The notes: generated by a model not told the origin, from the letters alone. Positions 12,130-24,232 are shown, counted from the stretch's first letter. The stretch is DNA of 64,000 bases from Dolomedes plantarius (GCA_907164885.2 OU015497.1:70852472-70916471); one strand, 5' to 3'. A program made the numbers and translations.

Positions 12130-12246
12130 GATTATGAGACTGAAGCTGACAGCATTCTAATTGCTGATTTAAAATTATTTTTAACTAACTGAGAGTAATC
12201 AAAAGCTAAGCTTGAAATCGAAACAAAAACTTTGTATCAATTGAAA

Positions 12247-12560
12247 ATGTCTTATTTGAAGGAAAATAATCCTCAAATTACTAAACTAAATGATAGCAAT
12301 TATTCCATATGGAAATTTCGAATGGAAATGATCCTCATCAAGGAGGATTTATATAATGTAATCGAAACCGAAATTTCAGATAAAGCGGACGCGAAACTTT
12401 TAAAACGTGACAGACAAGCTCGTGCATTAATTTATCTCTGTATAGAAGATTCACAAATAATTCATATCAAATATGAAACAACTGCAAAAGCGAAGTGGGA
12501 GAAGCTTAAAGCTAGACACGAAAGAACAAATTTATCGAGCAAATTTTTCTTACTTCGAAA
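12247..12560 (+). pseudogene. Copia gag, N-terminal part
   Basis: The frame reads ITKLNDSNYSIWKFRMEM, followed by about 70 residues with KAKWEKLKARHERTNLSS. This is the UBN2-like gag domain typical of Ty1/copia elements, whose N-terminal motif is L-x-G/D-x-N-Y-x-x-W. I prefer the ATG at 12247. After KLYA the sequence passes into an integrase frame, so the remainder of gag with its CCHC zinc knuckle is deleted. The junction is near 12545-12565. Confidence 0.88.
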
Positions 12561-14210
12561 ATTATACGCAACAGAATGGTGTAGAGGAAAGAAATAACAG
12601 GAGTATAATGGAAATGACACGATGCCTCTTATCAGAAGCAAATCTTCCGCAAAGATTCTGGGCAGAAGCAGTCATAACAGTAAACTATCTTCAGAACAGG
12701 TTGCCTACTAAAGCCAACAAGAAAACACCATTTGAACTGTGGACCGGCAGAAAATCGGACTTGTCCAACATCAGAACTTTTGGATCCAAAGCATTCGCAT
12801 TCGTTCACAAAACCAAAAGAGGAAAATTAGATAAAAAAGCTGTTGAAGGAATCCTAATCGGCTACGATCACAGAAGCAAGGGATACCGGATCTATGTATC
12901 TGATAATCAAGCCATAATAAGCCGAACAGTCAAGGTTATCGAAAATACAAGTTCAGATAATGACGAAACTGCCATTCCTCTAGAAGAGAATAATGAAACC
13001 CAAGAAGAAATAGAAGAAGAGATACCTCAACAAGATTCCAATATTCTAAAGGAAGAATCTCTTGTACAACCAAGAAGATCTGAGAGAATGAACAAAGAAA
13101 AACCACCAGAGCGATATTCCTACCTTGCTAAAGGACCAAGAAGGAGCCTGGAAGTTATAAAGACCTGGATTCTCTAAATCCTGCAGAAAAGAAGAAATGG
13201 ATGGAAGCAATGGAGGAGGAAATAAAATCTCTTAACAAAAATCAAACAGGGGATCTCGTACAGCTACCAAAACATAAGAAACCTATAAACTACAAGCGGA
13301 CATTCAAAGCTAAATTAAATGAAGAAGGAAAAATCGAACTCTACAAAGCCAGACTCGTCACCAAAGTTTACAGCCAAAAATTCGGAACTGATTACGATGA
13401 GACCTTTGCACCAGTTGTTAAACATACTACCATAAGAGCCTTCTTTGCAGCTGCGGTCTACCAAAACATGCACGTGAAACACGTAGACATCAAGACAGCT
13501 TTGTTACACGAAGACCTTAATGAAGAAATTTACATGCGACAACCAGAAGTATATATAGAGCATGGTCATGAGAATAAAGTTTGCAAGTTAAGAAAGGCAA
13601 TATACGGACTAAAACAGGCAGCTTGCGCCTGGAATTTTAAAATCACAGAAGTCTTACAGAAAAAGCAACTTCAAGCAAAGAACATCAGGCCCATGTCTTT
13701 TTACGAAAAAGGATGAAGGCAAGAACATAATAACCATTCTATCCGTTCACGATTTCCTAATTGCAAGTAAAGATGAAACTAAGATCAAACAAGTGAATAT
13801 GCTGAGAGAAAACTTTGAAATCAAGAACTTAGGTGATGTTAAACATTATCTTGGAATCAACATCCAAAGAAATCTTAATGGCACATTTGATTTTAACCAA
13901 AAGATAAAAATTGAAGAATTACTGGAGAAATTTAATATGAAGGATGGTAAACCCACATATATTCCAATGGAAACATCTTACTTGAAAACTGAAGATGATA
14001 CGAACATTCTGACTGATAATGCAGAATATCGACAAGCTATTGGAGCTCTCCTTTATATCGCCACAGTATCAAGACCTGACATCGCGCTTGCCGTGAACAT
14101 ACTAAGCCGAAAGATTGAAGTACCGACCGAGAGAGATTGGAAAGTAGTTCAGAAAATCATCATGTATCTCAACACCACCAAGAACTTAAATCTAGTATTC
14201 GACAACGAAG
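12555..14210 (+). pseudogene. Copia pol: integrase C-terminus and reverse transcriptase
   Basis: The integrase C-terminal part is seen as QQNGVEERNNRSIMEMTR, LPTKANKKTPFELWTG and VEGILIGYDHRSKGYRIY (12560-12960). An acidic linker and the reverse transcriptase follow: EEIKSLNKNQTGDLV, YKARLVTK, VKHVDIKTALLHEDL, YGLKQAACAWN, then NLGDVKHYLGINI and SRPDIALAVN. The catalytic YVDD box reads SVHD (13742-13753), which loses the Tyr and one of the two metal-binding Asp residues. Frame shifts lie near 13150 and 13690. The frame runs up to the target site of the solo LTR at 14211-14215. Confidence 0.92.
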
Positions 14211-14215
14211 AGGCA

Positions 14216-15642
14216 TGTAATAGGATTGTTTGTTGGTGGGGTAAAGAATCGGTCATGGGACCAAATATAATAGACCTTTCAACTATTATTAATTAAATGT
14301 CATGTAATTAAACATCCTAAAGTCTTCACATTGCGTTGTGTTTCACAAATTATTACAGACTATCTGATTGTAGATAATAAATGACACGTTTATTAATTAA
14401 CAACATCTAAAATGATATACATACACACAGAAAATATTACACTTAACCCTTTCACTTATCATCACAGATATTCACTCTTATTATTTTCACTATTGACTAC
14501 ACTCATGAATTACGTTAAGTTACCTATCCACATTACTCCTACTTCTTAAATATCTATCACAATTATATTATTAACTTATTCGGCATGAATGAGAAAATGC
14601 GAGGGCACATCATTATCACAAGGTATCAAATAAAAGAGCACTGACATACCTCCACTGATGCACGATATTGCTGTCTTTCACAGGAGCTGGGTTATCGGAG
14701 AATTGGGGTCTCCTTAAATGAACTAGGACGGGGTTCATCAAATGCGCTCGCTCCGTCGAAAATCTTTCATTCACACCTGTTTCTTTGTCGAGGCTCGGTC
14801 AATAACTGGTCAGGTAGGCTTGTCCCTCCGCTGGGCTCATTCATCGTTTCCATACTCGGCTGGGCGCTTTCGGCATCACTTATTTTCTGTTATGGGCTTT
14901 CGACATAAAACATCACGTCAGATCTTGGCTATTAGCAGGAACTCCTTCGGCTTAGGCTCTCCGCATCATAGTCTTCTGATATGGTTCTTAACACTCCTTC
15001 GTATCTGGTCCTTTACAAAAACTCCCTCTCATCTACTCTTTAGCAAAACTCCTTCTGAATATCTATCAGCTCTCGGCATAAAACTCCTTCGTTAATATGT
15101 CTTCCACCTTCTTATTGCCCCTCCTTTCTTTTTCCACGCCTGCCTTTTTCATTGGCTTTCCATAATCTTGGGGGGACCTATATCTCTCCGCCCATTCGTA
15201 CATTCTCCTCCCCTTACATAATATCATATTCCCATGGCTCTTTTCATCACGTGTTCCCAGCACTTCATCTGTTTCCGTTTACCTTGTTTTCGGCTAACTC
15301 ATATCTTCTCCCCGCCTTTCATGTTCAACTGTTCTCATTTTTAACGATTTATTTTCTACCTGCCTTCCCATATGCGCTTTCCTGTCTGTGTATCATATCT
15401 TTTCACTTCTTAATTACCTCTCCATCTGGACTTCCTTTGTCGGCGTTTTTCTCTTCATCTCCTGGTTCCTCTTTTTACGTCTTCTTTCTTTTGAACTTCT
15501 CAAGTCCACCGCCTATTCATCTCTTGTCTCCATCAATCCTTATTTGTAACTTCACCGTACGCTTGTCCCCTTAACTCTGTTTGTTCGCACATGTCTCTTT
15601 CTACCTCATTATTTGCAATGTTACGCGTATTTCCCCGTAACA
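14216..15642 (-). mobile_element. Solo LTR (TGTTACGGGG family), inserted in Copia pol
   Basis: A 1427-bp segment beginning TGTAATAGG and ending CCCCGTAACA on the plus strand, i.e. TG...CA in the LTR sense on the minus strand. The pentamer AGGCA flanks it at 14211-14215 and 15643-15647. Removing it with one AGGCA restores the Copia frame (EEA joined to PVLTCYFDADW). A second copy in the opposite orientation is at 34271-35780. A polyadenylation signal AATAAA (complement of 14389-14394) lies towards its 3' end, as expected in an LTR. No pol-like frame is visible. The sense strand is purine-rich, which leaves long open frames on the antisense side. A Gypsy-like origin is inference. Confidence 0.88.
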
Positions 15643-16130
15643 AGGCACCCGTCCTCACCTGCTACTTCGATGCTGATTGGGCTGGTGATAAAACAACAAG
15701 AAAATCTACAGGTGGAAACATCTTTCTCCTTGGTAATAACATAATACCATGGTTCTCCAAATGACAGAGCTGCATTGCACTATCAACAACAGAATCGGAA
15801 TACATTGCTGCAGCAAACGCCGCACAAGAACTACAGTGGATACTGAATCTACTCAAAGACTTAGATCTTGAACAATCTCTACCAATCAAACTGTTTGAAG
15901 ACAACAAATCCTGCATTGTGCTGACACAATCTGCAAGGAACAATTCAAGAACCAAACATATAGACGTGAAATACCACTATATAAGACATTTACAAGAGCA
16001 GAATGTCTTACAGGTAGATTTTTGCAGCAACAATGACATGATAGCCGATATCATGACAAAGCCTCTTCCCAGACCCCAATTTACGAAAATAAGGGAAAAG
16101 CTAAATTTAATTTGTTCTCAAAATTGCTAG
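15643..16130 (+). pseudogene. Copia pol: RNase H end
   Basis: This is the continuation of the Copia frame after the solo LTR. It reads CYFDADWAGDKTTRKSTGG, ALSTTESEYIAAANAAQE, LFEDNKSCI, RTKHIDVKYHYIR and DIMTKPLPRPQF, ending at the stop near 16128. The DADWAG, ESEY and EDN motifs are those of copia-type RNase H. An internal stop near 15763 and a small frame change in front of ALSTTESEY show decay. Confidence 0.92.
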
Positions 16131-16134
16131 ATTA

Positions 16135-16142
16135 AGGGGGGA
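16135..16142 (+). other. Polypurine tract of Copia element
   Basis: AAGGGGGA lies directly upstream of the 3' LTR. This is the expected position and composition for priming plus-strand DNA synthesis. Confidence 0.85.
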
Positions 16143-16516
16143 TGTTGGGAATCATAAATTTCTGTTCTATATGTAATCTAACAATTTGCTAGCAATTACC
16201 AGATGGCACTAGGAACAGGCTCTGTGTGGCTGTGTCTGTTTTGTTCACACGCACTTCCTTAATCATGTCTGTAGTAGCTAGTTGTATTAATGTCGTCCGT
16301 AGCAATAATTTTATAAGTTTTGTGTTTATGTTTATTAAAGTAATTTAAAGTTTACAGATGGATTTAATTTGACTTCTCAGTTAGTCTCACCGGCATTAGA
16401 TGCTACAAGGAACATTTCTTCAAGAACTCTGTGTATCAACAGATACCAGGTAAGTGAACTTTTCACTACCACCTTTGTACGGAAGCTCATATTTGGAAGA
16501 AATAAAAATCCCAACA
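16143..16516 (+). repeat. Copia 3' LTR
   Basis: 374 bp starting TGTTGGGAATCATAAATTTC and ending AAATCCCAACA, followed by the target duplication GTTCC. It differs from the 5' LTR at scattered positions, so the element is not a very recent arrival. Confidence 0.93.
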
Positions 16517-16521
16517 GTTCC

Positions 16522-17085
16522 AATGATTCGCGATATTATCTGGTAGAATGAGTCGAGTTCCGCTTCGCTTCCACGGTCTGGTGCAGTGCACGTTTAGCAA
16601 ACGTACTCCGATAACACTTGTTACAACTGATTGGTACCCATTGTCAAGAATGGCTGTAACTCTCTGACAGGCTGATAACTTTGTATATTCAATGTGATAC
16701 TCAGTTGTACTTCAGCGTCCGTGACATCGGAAGTCTCCGAAATCATTTTGGTGGATCATATACCTCGTGTAGTGCAGGCGATATTCCCTAATGACCATAG
16801 GAATATGAAACATAAGAACAAATCCGTGCATCATGCGTGGCCTGTCAACATGTAGTTTGAAGGGCATCAGGATGAGATACACATTTTATACAGGCCACCT
16901 TAATCGCCTGACTTTAACCATATTGAAATTTCGTGCGAACGTCCGGAGAGATATGTTTAATAACGTTATCTCCGCCCAAGTGAATTGGAACAGTTAGGAC
17001 GTGTGTTTTAGGATAAACGCTACAGTTTATTAATAAAAGGTTTTGTAGAAATGGTCAGTGTTTCGACCATTTTGATAACCCCCTG
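16522..17085 (+). pseudogene. Tc1/mariner-type transposase relic, C-terminal part
   Basis: This is the right-hand part of the relic split by Copia. The frame with TGHLNRLTLTILKFRANVRR (near 16900) corresponds to the W-P-x-R-S-P-D-L-N-P-I-E region of Tc1-type transposases with the motif eroded, and MFNNVISAQVNW follows. The relic probably ends at 17085 with ATAACCCCCTG before a TA (17086-17087), which looks like a terminal repeat. The matching left terminus was not found. Confidence 0.5.
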
Positions 17086-17087
17086 TA

Positions 17088-18516
<1,429 letters not shown>

Positions 18517-18524
18517 ATATTAAA

Positions 18525-19236
18525 GGTCAGAGGTAGCCTAGTGGTAGAGTGTAGGCTTTCGGTACCAAGATTTCTCGGATCGGATCCCGTCAAGTGCCAT
18601 TAAATACCTTCATGTGTAGGCCGGATATGAGTACGTTAAATCCGTAGACCGTAAAAGGAGGGGTGGGGGAGGTTCCTGGATTCCAACAAAAATAAAACAA
18701 AATTAACTAATCAATTCGAACAAAAATAAAATTCCATTATGTTCATGGATTCCAACATGATGGAAATACCAGCTTAATACAGCTTCCGACAAACTGTTAT
18801 TATTGAAACAAATTCATTACAACTCCTATTAATTCGTAATGTTATTTGATGTGCTATAGTCTTTGGTTCTCGTCGTACAATCCGTACCATGTTTATACTT
18901 CTCCTCGTTAACATCTTCATAGAATATCCACATTTTTTGTATTTAGATGCAAAACGTTGATCATTTCTCATTAGTGCCTTCATTTTTGATACTGTGCCTC
19001 ACGACACACCAGTAGTTTATTTACAGTTCTCTCGTTTAAGTACCCAGATGTCAGTCCCAGATGTCTCCCCAGATTTCAGTCCTAGGGATGGTCGGTCAAA
19101 ATTGAGGTGGCACCTGGCTAAGTCAGACTCCGACCTTTAAGGTACCATTATAAACCGGGGTCGCACCCCTCTTTCCACAAGCCTATATTGACCTGGTCTG
19201 GAATACATTCCGTCCAGAGGGCATAAGTAACAACAG
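18525..19236 (+). repeat. tRNA-derived SINE, split by a Tc1/mariner fragment
   Basis: The head (18525-18690) carries A-box-like GTAGCCTAGTGGTAGAGTG and B-box-like GGATCGGATCCC. The body and tail resume at about 19055 (CAGATGTCTCCCCAG, then CGGTCAAAATTGAGGTGGC) and end near 19236 with AACAACAGC. The order and orientation match the intact minus-strand copy at 6195-6560, so both parts come from one SINE. The ~370 bp between them is a minus-strand transposase fragment. Confidence 0.7.
18734..19048 (-). pseudogene. Tc1/mariner-type transposase N-terminal fragment
   Basis: An open frame on the minus strand from about 18983 to 18774 includes KKCGYSMKMLTRRSINMVRI, REPKTIAHQITLRINRSCNE and VSIITVCRKLY. 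It has the shape of the Tc1-family DNA-binding domain (R-x-I-x-R-x-V-R ... V-S-x-x-T-V-R-R-x-L). It matches 11395-11700 on the opposite strand over about 310 bp, including 60 bp upstream of the frame. No catalytic part is present. Confidence 0.68.
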
Positions 19237-20206
19237 CATATATATTATAACTTTCAATTTTGCATATTTTTGCTCTCTTTCTTTATCATATAGCATAAAA
19301 TATAATATTGTCCTAATAAATCCCGTTCGAAAATTCATTGACTATATACTTCTCGACAGTGTTTTAAAAACTGCTAGTTGAGTTTTAACCACCCTGTTGT
19401 TGTCTTATTCTCTAAATCTTCTTGCGAGTTCAGGATAGTTTGTAAACTCTTAGTTCCTGTTAAATGGTATTTGAAACATTTTGCTACATAAATGATATTC
19501 CATAATAATAGTTCATTATTTTTTTCGCCTTAAAAAAATAAAATTAGAACAAGAGTTACGAGTCGTTATACTTGTGTTGCAAATAAAATGATATGACTTG
19601 CTATACTTGTACTGATGTAATTTATAAGACTCATTATTTGCGGCTGTAGATATTTCAGGGGAACCGTACTTACGTTACAATAACATTCGGAACATTTTCT
19701 CGAAAGAAAATTTATCAGTTATTTTAAACTAAGAACACATATTATTAATGTGTAAACATGCTTTTTGAAACTCGTAGTATAGCCTAAAATCCAGAGGTAG
19801 GAATGGAACAGCGAATTCGGCAGGTAGTTGATCGACGGACCTGGGCTACTTTGGAAATAAGAGGCCATCTTAATTAATTGCCCTCACATTTTTATCTCTC
19901 TTGTTTTTCGGTAGCATTTTTACGATTAGTAAAATGTTCATTTTTAAGATAAGGCTTTTTTGTCTTTAAAAAGCTGAAAATTGTAAAATACAAGCTCAAA
20001 CTCTAAACGTGCATATTTCAATACACAACGTCAAAGTTAAGAACACAATTTCAAAATACTTCATTTGTTTTCTATAATACAGCCATATAGACACACCTCC
20101 ACTGAAAAATGTACAATATTTTTTTCAGTTAAAATCGAACAGGTTATTTCGTCGTTATAGTGTACTACGCGCTATAATTGCATTTCAGTTATTTAAATCT
20201 GCCAGT
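19237..20206. other. AT-rich non-coding stretch
   Basis: No recognisable element. Confidence 0.5.
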
Positions 20207-21211
20207 AGGCTTCTGTGTACTAACCTATTGGATTCGCTGATCTCAATATTGTTACGAGTTAGGGGCCAACTTGGAGTGTTATCGCCAGCATGCGATGTTT
20301 TGGGGTTCGTGTGAATTAAAACTGTGGTTTAGCACGTTCACGCGTCTACCATGGAGTAAGTAATAAATCCTGCTCTTGGGTCTATTGTTGGAAAATGGTT
20401 TGGTTGAGCGGTGTGGCATCACGGGTTTTGTTTCCTAGGTGAATAAGTGTATGGAATAAAATTTCGGTTAAAGAGTTGTTCTTGTGGCGATAGGTTGCAG
20501 ATTTTGAGCAGGTGACATTTTCTTCTTGAAAGGATGTTTCATCGTCGGGCTTGAGACGAGGACCTTGGTGTAAGATTATAAGGTCGTATACTATTTATTA
20601 ATAAGTGTTATACTGTATTAATTAAAACTTTGAATTCCTTATTGTTAAGAAAAGTATATAGGTGCTGGAGTTTGTCGACTTCCAGCGAAGATTTGTAGTA
20701 TTATTTTGTCTACTGCTGCAAGTTGTAAAAGAACTGTTTATAAAATCTCTCTTTTTCAATTGCGGTTGCTGGCATATTTATTTCTGTATTTGAAATTCAC
20801 TTTTTAAAATATTTTTCCGTACCACGGTTTTGGTACAATATTAATCTGTGAAGAAAATGTGGCTACTATTTATAGCTACTTAGATGATGAAAATTCAATA
20901 AAAATGGTATTTTCAGTTAGCCTCAACATATCTGCACTTTGCAACAGGATTAATTTTATAATTTTCGTCAAAAAATTCAGGAGCGTTTAAAACACATTAA
21001 ACCAAATTTTCCCCCTAATAATAATTAAAAATTTTAAAATATTATTTGATTTTTTTAAATGAAAAATATCCTAAGGTGTAATATTTATTTCTTTATTACG
21101 GAGTACAATTTTAAAAAATCTTTAAATCCAAGACGGTTATACTTGGACAAATTTTCTCCATAGGTTAACAATAAGGTGAGCGAATCCAATAGGGTTACTA
21201 CACAGCAGCCT
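20207..21211. mobile_element. MITE (AGGCTGCTGTGTA family) interrupted by a solo LTR
   Basis: The left end AGGCTTCTGTGTACTAACC and the right end in reverse AGGCTGCTGTGTAGTAACCC are inverted. Both continue into CTATTGGATTCGCT. The same termini and about 60 bp of adjoining sequence occur at 57630-58051. Without the 588-bp LTR at 20250-20837 and one TSD this copy is about 413 bp, close to the 422 bp of the other copy. Confidence 0.82.
20250..20837 (+). mobile_element. Solo LTR (TGTTACGAGTTAGGGG family) with TSD ATAT
   Basis: 588 bp from TGTTACGAGTTAGGGGCC to CGGTTTTGGTACA, flanked by ATAT at 20246-20249 and 20838-20841. Excision in thought gives CTCAATATTAATCTGTG, which aligns with the uninterrupted CTCAATGTTAACCTATG of the sister MITE near 57680. 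This is independent support for the boundaries. No coding frame is inside, and its retroelement superfamily is unknown. Confidence 0.82.
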
Positions 21212-21280
21212 CAAATGTGAAATTTTTGGTCTTACAAAATAAATCGGTTCTTTCTCTTCAAAAGCATGACATTCATTTAA

Positions 21281-22018
21281 GGGGACTCACTACCCTTAAA
21301 TCATTAAAACACTCGATTTTTTGAAAGAAAAATATATGTTAAAGCCTGATCATTTCTGAACAAAATAAAGCAAACCTCATGAAAATATGCCGCTTAGTTC
21401 GGGAGATATTGATATTCTAAATATTTAATTACTGATCAAGTTTATGAAAAATTTTAAACTCATTTTTATCAAAATGTAATTTTGCATCATTCCGCAACTG
21501 ATACCTCAAAAACAATGAAACATAATGCCATGAAATTTTTATCACTGCATAATTATGTTCTTTATTGCGTCTGAACTAGAATTATTGCAATCACTGCACA
21601 TTTTGTTATTTTTTCAGGGGTAAATTGATGCAAAAATTTAAGGAAATTTTAAGTATATTTTGAGCAGTTTTAAAACAAAGGGGGAAAATATTTTTATGTT
21701 GAATGTTTTATGTTCAATTGTATTTTGAATTATTTATTTTAAATATAAAACAGGAATTATACATATAAGTGTAAAATTAATTTCATAGTTCTGCGAGCAA
21801 GCCAGTATACAATAAAAATGCTTAAAAAAACAAGGTATATCTAAAGCATTTAAAAAAATTATTATTTCAAATTATTTTGAGAGTTGAAAATTTGTTTATT
21901 AAAATAAATATATCTCTTTATCATATACATAAAATTGGAAGTAAATTGAAAGAGTTACAAAGAGTCAAAATGTATGAAAATACGCCTTATTTCCTCGACT
22001 TAAGAGTCGTGAGCCCCC
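21281..22018. mobile_element. TTAA-flanked MITE, 738 bp
   Basis: TTAA precedes it (21277-21280) and follows it (22019-22022). The ends are inverted: GGGGACTCACTAC on the left, and GGGGGCTCACGAC on the right in reverse. TTAA duplications are characteristic of piggyBac-type transposition. The interior is AT-rich and non-coding, so it would depend on a transposase elsewhere. The superfamily is inference from the target site. Confidence 0.72.
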
Positions 22019-22022
22019 TTAA

Positions 22023-22889
22023 AACAAACTTTTAAATATTTCAAATTTTTAACTAAACGACAAACACGTAGAGGCGATCAAAACGTCGGTTCGAAGAGTT
22101 ATCTCGCCTGCTCTACCATCGACCGAGGGAGCAGTGTTTCTTTTCCAATCCACTTCAGGAATAATAAATAAATAAATAACCGGGAAAATCCATTATGTTC
22201 TTTTCTCACTGGACTGTAAATAAAGACGCGTTAAACAAGCGCTGCCTATTAGGAAAGCAATTTGTTCTACGGGTAATTAAGACCGGTGGAAACAAAAGGA
22301 TTTCCTCGGTTTGGGGCCTTTTTTTCCATCCCTCCGCTGCATAAATGCGTAGTAAAAAGCTGCATATAGAATCAATTCATTAGTAATGATCTGTTCCTCC
22401 ACTGCAGCAGAATACTTGATTATGAGGGTGTTTAATTAATAAGTATGTGTACCTCTGAATATTTATCACCCTGTGAAAGGTGATATATAATGTTAAAATG
22501 GAGCGTAAGAAATATTTTCTCGTTTGTAAACTTTTCCTTGTTAGTGTTACATTTTAGAGAACGATAATTGCTTTCTTCGTTGTACGTTGTTAGGTTACAT
22601 GTAATGTAGAATGTAACTTGGATTCTATAGAATTCTTCTGGAGATATACATCTAGAAAATATTTCCTAAGCAGTGATTTCAAATTATCTTGAGCATATTC
22701 GGAACAATACTCTAGTTGTGTGTAGGAAACAAAAACATATATTTTCTTACTCTTGTAATGAAATACATAAGTTTTGTGTGTAAATTTGTTGGATAATATT
22801 CTATTAATAATCTATTCACCTAGCAATATTATGAGCTACAGGGTATGTGTAGTAAGATTCCTTTTAATAGTTCAACAAAATTTATGTTA
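22023..22889. other. Non-coding stretch
   Basis: No recognisable element. The segment at about 22190-22340 is more GC-balanced than its surroundings. Confidence 0.45.
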
Positions 22890-23007
22890 TACAGGGTGCC
22901 TGATCTAAAGGTATCTAAAAGTTATGACTTATTTTTACGGAACTACCTGTTAGAATTTTAAAATATTTATTTAAATAGAAAGAACATCTCACCAAGTTTT
23001 AATATCA

Positions 23008-23199
23008 ATCATAGATTTCGATCATAGTATCATAAATTGCGATGTGTAAAACTTTTGTAGCACGACTAACGTCTAAATGGTAATCCAGTTCTCTCAAAGT
23101 GTTTCGTAGCATATCAAACTTTTTTGCTTGGGGATTCATTAAATCTGTTGTGTATAAACAAAAAATTGAAACTGTGAATGAGTTGTAGAAGCGTATCAT
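23008..23199 (-). pseudogene. Mariner-type transposase C-terminus, minus-strand arm
   Basis: The minus-strand frame contains MNPQAKKFDMLRNTLREL and DYHLDVSRATKVLHIAIYD before a stop near 23008. It resembles the last ~50 residues of mariner-type transposases (W-x-E-L-x-Y-R-L-D-V-C-R-x-T-x-G-x-H-I-E). No catalytic region is present. Confidence 0.65.
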
Positions 23200-23337
23200 T
23201 CAAGCAATTGATGTCATAAATCCTGATATGTTTCAAAACACTTCGAGAGAACTGGTTTACCATTTAGACGTTTGTAGTGCTATAAAAGATGCACACATCG
23301 AAATCTATGATATTATGATTGAAATCTATGATTGATA
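23165..23337 (+). pseudogene. Mariner-type transposase C-terminus, plus-strand arm
   Basis: The plus-strand frame reads INPDMFQNTSRELVYHLDVC then KDAHIEIYD and a stop near 23335, with an earlier stop after NEL. It is the inverted partner of the minus-strand copy at 23008-23199. The homology continues past the stop to ATATTAATACTTGG, where the retrotransposon insertion begins. Confidence 0.65.
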
Positions 23338-23357
23338 TTAATACTTGGACCATAGGA

Positions 23358-24196
23358 CCATAGGAACGTGTAATTAACTGTGTTGCCTAGGCCAACGCCT
23401 TCTAGCACAGTTATTTCTGGAGATTGTCAATGGAGAGCGAAAGTTTCACCGAAATGAGAAATGGAATGTTCGAAATAATCTTATTCTGTACCAAACAAAA
23501 TGCAACAGAAAAGTGAAGCAGAGAGTCTTTTGGTCAGAATATTGGAGGGTGAAAAGAAGAGTTCTCATTGGATATCTCCAGGATCTTCGAGATGTTTCAC
23601 TGATAGGGGTGGAGTCAATGGCTGTCTGTAAGCTGGTTTTCAATTGGTAAGTTGGGAGAGGAGGAAGAAAAGTGATTGGATAGAGAGATAAGGTTCAGAA
23701 TCCATGATTTCTAATACTAGGAAATTAAGCAAATCCAAAAGGATTTACTCAGAGACAAAAATATAAGTGTATAGAAGGAAGTTTAAGGATAGTAAATAGA
23801 TTTTTATTTCATTTTATAAGATTTTTAATTGTTTTTTGCCTTGGCAAAGCCAAGTATTTTTTTATATTTTTTTATATTTTATTTAAATGACGAGTACAAA
23901 CAAAGAATTTTAAGACGAAAGACTCAGGATGTATCGAGGCCTTTTCCTGTTGCTGGTGTCTGCGTGATCATAGTCTGCAATTTTTTTTTAAAGTTCACTA
24001 TCAATTGAGTTATGAAAGTTAATAGCTTGATTTTTGAGATAATTTCAAATAGTAGGGATTCCTAACTCCAAGTAGATGCAAGTATTTCTAAAATACCAAT
24101 CAGCATTAACAATTTGCCTAATGGTGCTGCTCTCAGCAGATGCTAGTTTTTTAATATGGGAATTCGCACAGTATGACCACGCTGACCCTCCATAAG
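23358..24196 (-). pseudogene. Jockey/CR1-like reverse transcriptase, C-terminal fragment
   Basis: The minus-strand translation near 24190-23890 reads LTYGGSAWSYCANSHIKKLA, then IRQIVNADWYFRNTCIYLEL, GIPTI and KRPRYIL, with some stops. This is the well-known segment after the palm domain of Jockey- and CR1-like elements (LTYA-x-P-V-W ... WYVRN-x-x-I-H-x-D-L-x-I-P-T-I). The frame continues across the piggyBac element: at 26450-26432 it reads IFVLP, joined through TTAA to LTYGG. The 3' end may be the doubled octamer CCTATGGT (minus strand, near 23358), similar in style to CR1 tails. The sequence between about 23380 and 23880 would be its 3' UTR, but this is uncertain. Confidence 0.68.
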
Positions 24197-24216
24197 TTAA
24201 CCCGTTAACGCCCAGC

Positions 24217-24232
24217 GTCCTCATTTGAGGAC
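24217..24232. repeat. 16-bp palindrome, left subterminal
   Basis: GTCCTCATTTGAGGAC, preceded by ACGCCCAGC. It is a probable transposase-binding repeat of the piggyBac element, because it recurs near the other end. Confidence 0.75.

Larger units (their letters stand above)
11760..16516 (+). mobile_element. Copia-type LTR retrotransposon, internally deleted
   Basis: Two near-identical LTRs (11760-12129 and 16143-16516, both TG...CA) are flanked by the 5-bp target duplication GTTCC (11755-11759 and 16517-16521). The coding order gag, integrase, reverse transcriptase, RNase H is the Ty1/copia order. The gag frame joins directly to the C-terminal part of integrase, so the zinc knuckle, protease and integrase core are missing. 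A solo LTR of another family (14216-15642) interrupts pol. Without it the element is about 3.3 kb, short for a copia element (usually near 5 kb). Confidence 0.95.

Noticed and set aside
15152..15574. 140-residue open frame as a protein gene
   Set aside because: It is the antisense of a purine-rich solo LTR, with a low-complexity Ser/Phe/Leu/Pro composition. It is kept only as a finding.
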